Made by a program: the position numbers and the translations under genes
Part shown: positions 1 to 6,073 of the stretch, piece after piece
How positions within the stretch are numbered: the first letter of the stretch is position 1
Layout: every line of letters starts with the position of its first letter
Origin: Chloroflexota bacterium
GTDB lineage: Bacteria; Chloroflexota; Limnocylindria; Limnocylindrales; CSP1-4
DNA length: 7,147 nt
Assembly (NCBI GenBank): GCA_025935655.1
Contig: JAICUV010000178.1
Location: forward strand, 1-7,147
Direction of reading: 5' to 3'
Notes under the pieces: model-generated
The model's database searches: none
What the model was told of the DNA's origin: nothing
Seen by the model: the letters and a program-made list of their open reading frames with translations, nothing else

Positions 1-275
<275 letters not shown>

Positions 276-276
276 C

Positions 277-765
277 TCAATCCTTTCCCGCAGGGACGCT
301 GGCGGGCGTCGCCGCTCGGCGGGTCCTGAACTGGTCGACGGCGATGTTCACCACGTCGACCATCACGGTGTACAGCTCGTGGACGTCACGGAGCCGCTGC
401 AGCGAGACGGGGTCGCGGTCCGAGAGGGAGGCGATGGCGCTCTCGAGCGTGTCGAGCGACGGGCGGAGGGCCCGCTGGCGGTTCTCGATCGCGCGGATCG
501 CGCTGTCGTCGCTCACGCTCCAGTAGTCGCGCCGGTCCCCGGGCCGCCGGGTGCGCTGGATGAGGTCGGAGGGCTCCAGCCAGCGCACCGCGCCGCTGAT
601 CGCTCCCCGGCTCGCCCCGATGGCCTCCGCGATGTCGTCGACGCTCTGCTCGCGTGGCTCGCAGACGAGGAGCCAGGCCCAGAGGCGTCCGGCGACCGGG
701 GGGAGCCCCTCGGCGGCGAGGATCCGCGACCAGCGTTCGACGAAGGATCGTTCGGCGTCTCGCAT
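277..765 (-). CDS. GbsR/MarR-family winged-helix transcriptional regulator
   Basis: A 162-residue DNA-binding regulator, the usual length for the family. An N-terminal helix (FVERWSRIL, residues 8-16) is followed by PPVAGRLWAWLL (22-33), typical of the GbsR branch. The helix-turn-helix spans about residues 41-66 (SVDDIAEAIGASRGAIS then AVRWLE) and the basic wing about 71-83 (RTRRPGDRRDYW). The remaining C-terminal part is helical and probably forms the dimer interface. It is encoded directly upstream of, and 1 nt from, an ABC-exporter ATPase, so it most likely controls that exporter. Its own promoter carries a perfect inverted repeat over the -35 box, which suggests autoregulation. The ATG at 765 is chosen because the family's first helix begins right after it and a -10-like box lies 6 nt before it, implying a leaderless mRNA. 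The ligand or signal is unknown. Confidence 0.93.
   Translation of the reverse strand: MRDAERSFVERWSRILAAEGLPPVAGRLWAWLLVCEPREQSVDDIAEAIGASRGAISGAVRWLEPSDLIQRTRRPGDRRDYWSVSDDSAIRAIENRQRALRPSLDTLESAIASLSDRDPVSLQRLRDVHELYTVMVDVVNIAVDQFRTRRAATPASVPAGKD
281..286 (-). promoter_or_regulatory. Shine-Dalgarno of the ABC ATPase gene
   Basis: On the minus strand AAAGGA lies 5 nt before the ATG at 275, inside the last codons of the upstream regulator gene. It fixes the start of the ATPase and supports translation from a shared transcript. Confidence 0.7.
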
Positions 766-771
766 GCGCCG

Positions 772-801
772 ACTCTACGCCGGTTCTGAACTTTCAGTCA
801 A
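772..801 (-). promoter_or_regulatory. Promoter of the regulator/ABC-exporter operon
   Basis: On the minus strand a TTGACT -35 hexamer (801-796) is separated by 18 nt from TAGAGT (777-772), which fits the TANNNT -10 pattern of high-GC bacteria. Transcription would start about 7 nt past the -10, at or next to the ATG at 765, leaving no room for a Shine-Dalgarno. This is the only promoter in the window with a clear -35 element. Confidence 0.65.
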
Positions 802-809
802 TACTGAAA
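792..809. promoter_or_regulatory. Candidate operator: inverted repeat over the -35 box
   Basis: TTTCAGT and ACTGAAA form a perfect 7-bp inverted repeat around a 4-nt centre (CAAT). After one mismatch on each side, two further base pairs match (AA at 789-790 with TT at 811-812), giving a 24-bp imperfect palindrome. It is locally AT-rich in a GC-rich region and covers the -35 hexamer at 796-801. Size and position fit a dimeric winged-helix repressor, most simply the adjacent GbsR/MarR protein. It has no T-run and lies between the kinase stop and the regulator promoter, so a terminator is less likely. Confidence 0.6.
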
Positions 810-831
810 CTTGAGGAACGGGGACGCTCGC

Positions 832-2040
832 CTACCCGCCCTTGCCGTTGCCCTTGCCGGGCTTGTCCGGCTTGTCCTTGCCCTTTCCCTTCCCGCCGCC
901 GACCGCCGGCGCGCCCGCGGCGCCGCCGTCCGTGGCGGTCGGGGTGGGTCTCGGGCTGGCGGGCGCGGTGATCGAGCCACCGGGCGTGGGGAACGCATCG
1001 GCGCCGGTCATCGGCGTCGACGCCGGCGACGCGGCCGACCCGGCGAACGGGCCGTTGATGGCGATGAGCAGGCCGGCCGCGAGCAGCATCGCGACGAGGA
1101 GCGCGGCTGGCGCGAGCCTGCGGCGCGAAGGAGCCACGGCATCGGGCACGACCGCTCGCGGTTCGACCGGGACCGGCGCCGGGCGCGCCACGGGCCGAAG
1201 AGGCGCCGGGACGATCACCGTGCGGTCCTCGCTGGGATCGGTGACCGTCGGCCGCACGGCCAGCGCCCGGGCAACCGATGCGGCGGTGGGCCGCGCGGCG
1301 GGATCGACGTCGAGCATCGCCGGGAGCTCGGCCGCGAGCGGCTGGTCCTGCGTCGCCTGGGCGGGCGTTGCCCGCTGCGAGGCGAGGAGGGCAGCCGGCG
1401 ACGACGCGTCGAACGGCGGCCGTCCGGCGACCGCCTCGTAGAGGACCGCGCCCAGCGCCCACACGTCGGAGGCCCTCGTAGCGGCTCCACCCGCAAGCAC
1501 CTCGGGCGGCAGGAACCGCAGCGTCCCGACGACATCGCCGGCCGCGGTCACGTCGTCCAGCCCACCGGTCGCCTCGCCGCGGGCGATCCCGAAGTCCGCG
1601 AGCCGCGCACGACCGTCCACACCCAGCAGGATGTTCGAGGGCTTCACGTCGCGGTGGACGAGCCCGGCCGCGTGGACCGCCGCGAGCGCGCCCGCGAGGT
1701 CCGCACCGATCACGGCGACCGCGTCGCCGGGGAGTGGACCCGCGCCGAGCCGGTCGGCGAGCGATCCTCCGGCCAGGTGGTCCATCACGAGCCAGGCGCC
1801 GTCCGGCCCCTCGCCGGCATCGCGGACCCGGACCACCGCCGAATGCTCCACGGCCCGTGCCGCCTCGACCTCGCGCCGGAACCGCGCGCGGCTCGCCGGG
1901 TCCTGGGCGAGGCTCGGGTGGAGGCGCTTGAGGGCGACGGTCTCGCCCGTTCGCTCGTCGGTGGCACGCCAGACCTCGGCCATGCCGCCGCTCCCGATGC
2001 GTTCGTCGAGGCGGTACCGTCCGCCGACCGTTTCCTGCAT
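832..2040 (-). CDS. Transmembrane serine/threonine protein kinase (Hanks/PknB type)
   Basis: A 402-residue membrane-anchored protein kinase that would phosphorylate Ser/Thr on cytoplasmic proteins. The kinase domain (about 9-262) has all key residues: glycine loop GSGGMAEV (16-23), lysine in VALK (Lys38), helix-C glutamate (Glu57), catalytic loop HRDVKPSN (129-136, Asp131), DFG (149-151) and DVWALG (192-197). The P+1 region reads GTLRFLPPE (172-180), with PPE in place of the usual APE. A Pro/Arg-rich linker leads to one transmembrane helix (about 310-328), then an outer tail of about 74 residues that is Ser/Thr/Pro-rich and ends in a Lys/Gly-rich block. No PASTA or other sensor domain is present. 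The ATG at 2040 is preferred, since the kinase fold begins 8 residues later; a TTG at 2115 in the same frame would add 25 unconserved-looking residues. It lies 81 nt downstream of the sugar kinase gene and may share its transcript. The signal sensed and targets are unknown. Confidence 0.95.
   Translation of the reverse strand: MQETVGGRYRLDERIGSGGMAEVWRATDERTGETVALKRLHPSLAQDPASRARFRREVEAARAVEHSAVVRVRDAGEGPDGAWLVMDHLAGGSLADRLGAGPLPGDAVAVIGADLAGALAAVHAAGLVHRDVKPSNILLGVDGRARLADFGIARGEATGGLDDVTAAGDVVGTLRFLPPEVLAGGAATRASDVWALGAVLYEAVAGRPPFDASSPAALLASQRATPAQATQDQPLAAELPAMLDVDPAARPTAASVARALAVRPTVTDPSEDRTVIVPAPLRPVARPAPVPVEPRAVVPDAVAPSRRRLAPAALLVAMLLAAGLLIAINGPFAGSAASPASTPMTGADAFPTPGGSITAPASPRPTPTATDGGAAGAPAVGGGKGKGKDKPDKPGKGNGKGG
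835..900 (-). repeat. Lys/Gly-rich low-complexity C-terminal tail of the kinase
   Basis: The last 22 codons of the Ser/Thr kinase encode a run built from short GK, DK and PGK units, with 8 lysines and 10 glycines and AAG as the lysine codon. The DNA shows corresponding short imperfect repeats of the cttgcc/cttgtcc type on the plus strand. The predicted location, after the transmembrane helix, is outside the cytoplasmic membrane. Confidence 0.8.
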
Positions 2041-2121
2041 CTGCCCACCACACCACGGATCGCGGCGCGGGCGCGACCCCGGCGGCCCACGGCCCGCCTC
2101 GCGGTTGTCTCGCAATCGGCG

Positions 2122-3039
2122 TCAGGCCGCCGGCCAGCCCCCGAGCTCCTCGAGCCTGGGCGGGTTCGCCCCCGCGCGGGTACAGGCGATCGCGGCCGCC
2201 CGCACCCCGAAGCGCGTCGCGCGCTCGACCGACGCCGCGCCGAGCGCCGCGGGCTTCGTGCCTGCCTGGACCAGCGCGGCGAGGACCGCCCCACCGAACG
2301 TGTCCCCCGCCCCGACCGTGTCCTCGACGTCCACGCGAGGCACGTCGACGACGGTGACGCGTCCGTCCACGAGGACGCGGACCGGGCCGGCGCCATCGGT
2401 CACGAGCACGGCGCGCACGCCGAGCGAGGCGATCCGGCGGGCGGCGGTCAGGGCGTCGGCCCCCGGCACGAGGAACGCGAGGTCGTCCGCGCTGACCTTG
2501 ACGATGTCCGCGCGCGGCAGGATGCGGTCCATGCGCGCCCGGTACCCGTCCGTGTCGTGGGTGGCCGTCGGGCGACAGTTCGGGTCCACGAACAGCAGCA
2601 CGTCCGCCGGGAGCGACGCGACGAGCGACTCGATCGTGGACGCCATCGGCTCCAGCACGAGGCCGAGCGTCCCGACGTGCACGGCCCGGGTTCCGGCCGG
2701 CAGGGCCACACGCGGCCCGGGCAGCACGGCGGGCGCGGACGTGCCCTCGGTGTAGAAGCGGTACGACGCGGCGCCGGCCGCGTCGAGCTCGGCGAGGGCG
2801 AGCGTGGTGGGCTGCTCGGTGCGCTGGACGAGGGCGGTGGACACGCCGTCCGCGATGAGCCCCGCCTCCAGCTCCCGGCCGAAGCGGTCCGATGACAGCC
2901 CGCCGAGCCACGCGACCTCGGCGCCCAGGCGCGCGATCGCCCGCGCCGCGTTGTAGGGCCCGCCACCGGGGATCGCGGCGATCGTGTCGTCCGCCCGGAC
3001 GATGAGATCCACCAGGGCCTCGCCCGCGACGACGATCAC
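2122..3039 (-). CDS. PfkB-family carbohydrate kinase (fructokinase/ribokinase-like)
   Basis: A 305-residue cytoplasmic sugar kinase that transfers a phosphate from ATP to a sugar hydroxyl. The length is normal. Substrate-binding features are Asp11 in GEALVDLI and the di-glycine motif GGGPYNAARAIARLG (25-39, with Asn30). VDPNCRP near residue 152 matches a conserved fructokinase/ribokinase segment, and the C-terminal PfkB signature DTVGAGDTF (240-248) contains the catalytic base Asp246 and the anion hole GAGD. The start is GTG at 3039, 4 nt after the stop of the truncated ALDH gene. A GAGGG Shine-Dalgarno-like run overlaps that stop, so translation is probably coupled. The exact sugar cannot be assigned: fructokinase, ribokinase, deoxyribokinase or 2-keto-3-deoxygluconate kinase activity all remain possible. 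Linkage to two dehydrogenase genes suggests a sugar-catabolic role in which an aldehyde is later oxidised. Confidence 0.93.
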   Translation of the reverse strand: MIVVAGEALVDLIVRADDTIAAIPGGGPYNAARAIARLGAEVAWLGGLSSDRFGRELEAGLIADGVSTALVQRTEQPTTLALAELDAAGAASYRFYTEGTSAPAVLPGPRVALPAGTRAVHVGTLGLVLEPMASTIESLVASLPADVLLFVDPNCRPTATHDTDGYRARMDRILPRADIVKVSADDLAFLVPGADALTAARRIASLGVRAVLVTDGAGPVRVLVDGRVTVVDVPRVDVEDTVGAGDTFGGAVLAALVQAGTKPAALGAASVERATRFGVRAAAIACTRAGANPPRLEELGGWPAA

Positions 3040-3043
3040 GCCC

Positions 3044-3943
3044 TCAGAGCCCGATCGGGTGCCAGACCGTCTTCATCTCCAGGAACGCGGCGACCCACTC
3101 GGGTCGCTCGGCGGCCCCGTCGTCCAGCCAGTCGAAGCGCGCGTCCGTCACGCCACGGGGACGGCGGGCGACGCGCTTCACGGAGTCGGCGGCGGCCTCC
3201 TCGGCGGCCTTCCGCAGATCGTCCGGGATCCCCCAGCCGTCGATCGCGTCCACGTCCACGTGGGCGGCGAGGGGCGGGACGAGCTCGGCGCGGTGGCCGG
3301 TGATGATGTTGACCACGCCCGCGGGCACGTCCGACGTCGCGAGGACCTCGGCCAGCGTGATCGAGGGCAGCGGCCTCGTCTCCGAGGCGAGGACCACCGC
3401 GACGTTCCCGCCCGCGAGCACGGGCGCGAGCCGCGACACGAGACCCAGGAGCGAGCTGTGCTCCGGCGCGACCACGCCGACCACCCCGGTGGGCTCCGGG
3501 ATCGTGAAGTTGAAGTACGGCGCGCCCACCGGGTTCGACGACCCCAGGACCTGGGCGATCTTGTCCGTCCAGCCGGCGTACCAGACCCAGCGATCGATCG
3601 CCCGCCCCACGACCTCGCGCGCGGCGCGGTACTCCAGGCCCTCCGCGATCGCCACCTCGCCCGTGAACTGGTCGAAGCGGCCCTCCATGAGCTCCGCGAC
3701 CCGGTACAGGACCTGGCCCCGGTTCATCGCGGTGCGGCCCGCCCAGCCGCCCGAGGCGGCCCGGGCGATGCGCACGGCGTCCCGGATGTCCTTGCGGGAG
3801 CCGCGACAGGCGTTCGCGAGCGCGTCGCCGTCCGCGGAGCGCACCAGGTACGAGCGTCCGCTCTCCGTCCGCGGGAACTGCCCGCCCACGTACATCTTGT
3901 AGGTCTTGAGGACCGGGAGCCGCGCCTCCTGGGAGCGCGCCAT
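3044..3943 (-). CDS. Truncated, probably non-catalytic aldehyde dehydrogenase-like protein (ALDH16 C-terminal-domain type)
   Basis: This 299-residue protein is clearly ALDH-derived but much shorter than the usual 480-500. It keeps the N-terminal helical and NAD-fold-like half: YVGGQF (18-23), YAGWTDK (122-128), then PTGVVGVVAPEHSS (151-164) and LAPVLAGGNVAVV (172-184). The residues that make an ALDH work are gone. PEHSS stands where PWNFP should be, LASE (185-188) replaces the KPAS cofactor lysine motif, and the FTGS, LELGGK and catalytic-cysteine segments are absent. The protein ends in FLEMKTVWHP, resembling the last oligomerisation strand of ordinary ALDHs. Its ATG overlaps the stop of the full-length ALDH by 1 nt (TGATG) and has a GGAGG Shine-Dalgarno 7 nt upstream. 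The loss is clean, with no frameshift, and the next gene starts 4 nt later, so a decaying pseudogene is unlikely. I infer a structural partner of the upstream ALDH. Confidence 0.9.
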   Translation of the reverse strand: MARSQEARLPVLKTYKMYVGGQFPRTESGRSYLVRSADGDALANACRGSRKDIRDAVRIARAASGGWAGRTAMNRGQVLYRVAELMEGRFDQFTGEVAIAEGLEYRAAREVVGRAIDRWVWYAGWTDKIAQVLGSSNPVGAPYFNFTIPEPTGVVGVVAPEHSSLLGLVSRLAPVLAGGNVAVVLASETRPLPSITLAEVLATSDVPAGVVNIITGHRAELVPPLAAHVDVDAIDGWGIPDDLRKAAEEAAADSVKRVARRPRGVTDARFDWLDDGAAERPEWVAAFLEMKTVWHPIGL

Positions 3944-5460
3944 CAGCGGTCCTCCAGCCGGACGTACGCGTGGAGGCCGTGCATGCCGCCCTCGCGCCCG
4001 AAGCCCGACTCCTTGTAGCCGCCGAACGGCGACGTGGGGTCGAACCGGTTGAACGTGTTGGCCCAGACCACGCCCGCCTTCATCGCCTGGACCATCGCGA
4101 GGACCTTGGACGCCTTCTCCGTCCAGATCCCGGCCGACAGGCCGTACGCCGTGTTGTTCGCCTTCTCGACCGCCTCGTCGGGGGTGCGGAACGTGAGCAC
4201 CGAGAGCACCGGCCCGAAGATCTCCTCCTTCGCGATGCGATGGCTCTGGGCGACGTTCGTGAACAGCGTCGGTCGGAAGAAGTACCCGCGCTCAGGCAGG
4301 TCGCAGGCGGGCTGGTACAGCTCGGCGCCCTCGGCCTCGCCCGCCGCGACGAGCTCCGTGATCTTCTCCAGCTGGCTCCTGGAGTTGATCGCGCCGACGT
4401 CGGTGTTCTTGTCCAGCGGGTCGCCCACGCGGAGCGTCGAGAGGCGGTCCTTGAGCCGGGTGATCAGCTCGTCCGCCACCGACTCCTGGACCAGCAGCCG
4501 CGAACCCGCGCAGCACACCTCGCCCTGGTTGAAGTAGATGCCGTTGACGATGCCCTCCACGGCCTGGTCGAGCGCCGCGTCCTCGAACACGATGTTGGCC
4601 GCCTTGCCGCCCAGCTCCAGGGTCAGCGCCTTGTCCGTGCCCGCGACGGCCCGCTGGATCCGCTTGCCGATCTCCGTGGAGCCCGTGAACGCCACCTTGG
4701 CCACGTCCCGGTGGGTCACGAGGTGCATGCCCATGTCGCCCGGCCCGGTGACGATGTTCACGACGCCCGGGGGCAGGTCCGCCTGCTGGCAGACCTCGGC
4801 GAACAGCAGCGCCGAGAGCGGGGTCGTCGACGCCGGCTTGAGGACGACGGTGTTCCCGGCCGCGAGCGCCGGGGCGATCTTCCACGCGAGCATGAGCAGC
4901 GGGAAGTTCCACGGGATGATCTGGGCCGCGACACCGAGCGGCCGCGCCACGCGGCCCGGGAACGCGTACTCCAGCTTGTCCGCCCAGCCCGCGTAGTACC
5001 AGAAGTGCGCCGCCGCGAGCGGCACGTCGACGTCGCGGCTCTCCTTGATCGGCTTGCCCGAGTCCATCGACTCGAGGACCGCGAACTCGCGGGCGCGCTC
5101 CTGGAGGATCCGCGCGATCCGGTACAGGTACTTCGCGCGCTCCTTGCCCGGCATGTCGGTCCACGAGCGCTTGCCGGCGCGGACGGCGGCGGCCACCGCC
5201 CGGTCGATGTCGGCCGGCGTCGCCTTCGCCACGCGGGCGAGGGGCAGCTCGGTGGACGGGTCGATGCTCGCGAACGTGCCGCCGTCCGCGGCGTCACGGA
5301 AGCGGCCGTCGATGAACAGGCCGTACTGCTCGTCGAGCCGGACGATGTCGCGCGACTCGGGTGCCGGCGCGTACTCCCACGGGATCGCCTGGCCGTCGCC
5401 CATGCCCCAGGAGCTGGGAGCATGGCTGCCAGCCTTCGCCATCGTCCGATCGGTGCTCAC
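3943..5460 (-). CDS. Aldehyde dehydrogenase, catalytic (ALDH16 N-terminal-domain type)
   Basis: A 505-residue NAD(P)-dependent aldehyde dehydrogenase oxidising an aldehyde to its carboxylic acid. All active-site elements are present: PWNFP (183-187, Asn185 in the oxyanion hole), KPAS (208-211), FTGSTEIGK (258-266), general base Glu282 in LELGGK, nucleophile Cys316 in NQGEVCCAGSR, EEIFGP further on, and SPFGGYKESGFGREGG near the end. The N-terminus has a distinctive extension, WEYAPAPESRDIV (28-40), before YGLFIDG; I recall this from actinobacterial ALDHs paired with a truncated ALDH. The C-terminus stops at HAYVRLEDR, short of the usual final beta-strand. The GTG start at 5460 is chosen because a CATAAT box lies 6 nt upstream, giving a leaderless mRNA; ATG at 5442 is an alternative. 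Upstream in-frame sequence overlaps the divergent gene and is not ALDH-like. First gene of an operon with the truncated ALDH and a PfkB kinase. Substrate unknown; a short-chain aldehyde such as acetaldehyde is plausible. Confidence 0.95.
   Translation of the reverse strand: MSTDRTMAKAGSHAPSSWGMGDGQAIPWEYAPAPESRDIVRLDEQYGLFIDGRFRDAADGGTFASIDPSTELPLARVAKATPADIDRAVAAAVRAGKRSWTDMPGKERAKYLYRIARILQERAREFAVLESMDSGKPIKESRDVDVPLAAAHFWYYAGWADKLEYAFPGRVARPLGVAAQIIPWNFPLLMLAWKIAPALAAGNTVVLKPASTTPLSALLFAEVCQQADLPPGVVNIVTGPGDMGMHLVTHRDVAKVAFTGSTEIGKRIQRAVAGTDKALTLELGGKAANIVFEDAALDQAVEGIVNGIYFNQGEVCCAGSRLLVQESVADELITRLKDRLSTLRVGDPLDKNTDVGAINSRSQLEKITELVAAGEAEGAELYQPACDLPERGYFFRPTLFTNVAQSHRIAKEEIFGPVLSVLTFRTPDEAVEKANNTAYGLSAGIWTEKASKVLAMVQAMKAGVVWANTFNRFDPTSPFGGYKESGFGREGGMHGLHAYVRLEDR
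3951..3955 (-). promoter_or_regulatory. Shine-Dalgarno of the truncated ALDH gene
   Basis: A perfect GGAGG on the minus strand, 7 nt before the ATG at 3943 and within the last codons of the catalytic ALDH gene. It is the strongest ribosome-binding site in the window and indicates efficient coupled translation of the partner protein. Confidence 0.75.
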
Positions 5461-5466
5461 GCGGCC

Positions 5467-5472
5467 ATTATG
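5467..5472 (-). promoter_or_regulatory. -10 box of the aldehyde dehydrogenase operon
   Basis: CATAAT on the minus strand, one mismatch from TATAAT, ends 6 nt before the GTG at 5460, so transcription should begin at or next to the start codon. It sits inside a small perfect palindrome, GCCAT-T-ATGGC (5464-5474). No convincing -35 hexamer is seen 17-18 nt upstream. Confidence 0.5.
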
Positions 5473-5500
5473 GCATCCGGGAACGGCGCTCCAGCCGTCG

Positions 5501-5506
5501 TATCCT
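5501..5506 (+). promoter_or_regulatory. -10 box of the small membrane-protein operon
   Basis: TATCCT fits TANNNT and ends 6 nt before the GTG at 5513, which again implies a leaderless transcript. It faces away from the dehydrogenase -10 box with 28 nt between the two, so the promoters must share upstream DNA. No clear -35 is visible. Confidence 0.45.
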
Positions 5507-5512
5507 GCGGCG

Positions 5513-5764
5513 GTGCAGTCGATCGGGTGGGTGGTGTTCGGGACGGCGATGCTGCTCGTCGTGCTCCACCGGGGCGCGGCGAAGGCGTACCTCAGCGCGC
5601 TCGAGGCGCGTGACGGGCATCGCGACCCCGGCCTCTCGTGGCTGACCCACCGCGACCCCGACCCCGAGATCGAGCGGCTCCGCCGCCGCCGCCTGCTGCT
5701 CGTGATCCCGGCCGCGGCGTGCGTGCTCGCGGGCGTGATCATCCTGGGGTTCGCACCGCGGTGA
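5513..5764 (+). CDS. Small two-helix membrane protein, function unknown
   Basis: An 83-residue protein that I do not recognise. It has a hydrophobic helix near the N-terminus (residues 4-19), a charged loop (20-60) with DPDPEIERLRRRR (48-60), and a second helix (61-80) followed by a very short tail. The Arg-rich loop predicts that the loop is cytoplasmic and both ends are outside. The GTG at 5513 is chosen because a TATCCT box lies 6 nt upstream and the first helix begins four codons in. Sequence upstream in the same frame lies antisense to the dehydrogenase gene and reads as shadow sequence. The stop overlaps the next start as GTGA, so the two small genes form one unit. Intact reading frame, hydrophobic pattern and coupling support a real gene; function cannot be inferred. 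Confidence 0.75.
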   Translation: MQSIGWVVFGTAMLLVVLHRGAAKAYLSALEARDGHRDPGLSWLTHRDPDPEIERLRRRRLLLVIPAAACVLAGVIILGFAPR

Positions 5765-6042
5765 CGCTCCGGGAACGCCGGCGGGCCCGCTGGCGGGCCG
5801 CCCGCCCGGCGATCGCGTGGACGCTCGGGGCGTTCCTCGTCGCGGTCGTGATCGCGGTCGTCGCGACGACCAGCCTCGCCGGCGCCCAGCAGGCGTGCCT
5901 GACCGGTCCGGATCCGTGCCCCGCCGCCGACGACCCGCGGCTGGCGTGGCTCGTCGTGGCGTTCGTCGTCGTGCCGCTGGTGTGGCTCCTGGGCCTGCTG
6001 CTGCTGGCGGTCAGGGCGATGATGCGCGGCGCCCCGGACTGA
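5761..6042 (+). CDS. Small two-helix membrane protein with paired cysteines, function unknown
   Basis: A 93-residue protein that I do not recognise. An Arg-rich N-terminus (residues 4-15, seven Arg) precedes helix 1 (about 17-37). A loop of about 23 residues carries two cysteines (Cys46 and Cys53) and acidic residues, and helix 2 (61-84) leads to a short basic tail. The positive-inside rule places both ends in the cytoplasm and the loop outside, where the cysteines could form a disulfide. That is the opposite topology to its neighbour. The GTG at 5761 overlaps the preceding stop (GTGA), and an upstream in-frame ATG at 5638 would add a long Pro/Arg-rich stretch antiparallel in character and inside the previous gene. 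The two proteins are probably made together and could form a small complex, but no function is visible. Confidence 0.75.
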   Translation: MTLRERRRARWRAARPAIAWTLGAFLVAVVIAVVATTSLAGAQQACLTGPDPCPAADDPRLAWLVVAFVVVPLVWLLGLLLLAVRAMMRGAPD

Positions 6043-6073
6043 GTTCGCGGGGGCGCGACCGCCACCGGCCGGA

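Noticed and set aside
792..812. The 7-4-7 inverted repeat as a transcription terminator for the kinase gene
   Set aside because: The stem is AT-rich and weak, there is no T-run, and it coincides with a -35 box, which fits an operator better.
2080..2105. GC-rich imperfect stem (GGCGG...CCGCC) between the PfkB and Ser/Thr kinase genes as a terminator
   Set aside because: It is interrupted by a mismatch, has no T-run, and similar stems occur by chance at this GC content.
2041..2115. TTG start at 2115 for the Ser/Thr kinase
   Set aside because: The extra 25 residues look like untranslated sequence; the kinase fold begins just after the ATG at 2040.
811..2895. Long open frames opposite and in other frames of the kinase genes (plus strand 811-2895, minus strand 794-2911)
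   Set aside because: Products are Arg/Gly/Ala/Pro-rich with no domain. They are shadows created by high GC content opposite the well-supported Ser/Thr kinase and PfkB genes.
3044..3943. Truncated ALDH as a pseudogene produced by a frameshift or deletion
   Set aside because: Frame is intact, the Shine-Dalgarno is strong, both ends are tightly packed against neighbours, and the C-terminus keeps an ALDH-like terminal strand; no catalytic-domain remnant is seen in other frames.
3970..5613. 547-codon open frame on the plus strand antisense to the aldehyde dehydrogenase
   Set aside because: Composition is Arg/Leu/Val/Asp-rich without recognisable motifs, while the opposite strand encodes a textbook ALDH; it is a GC shadow.
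5461..5742. N-terminal extension of the aldehyde dehydrogenase up to 5742
   Set aside because: It would add 94 Arg/Ser-rich residues unlike any ALDH and would lie antisense to the small membrane-protein gene; GTG at 5460 has a promoter box at the right place.
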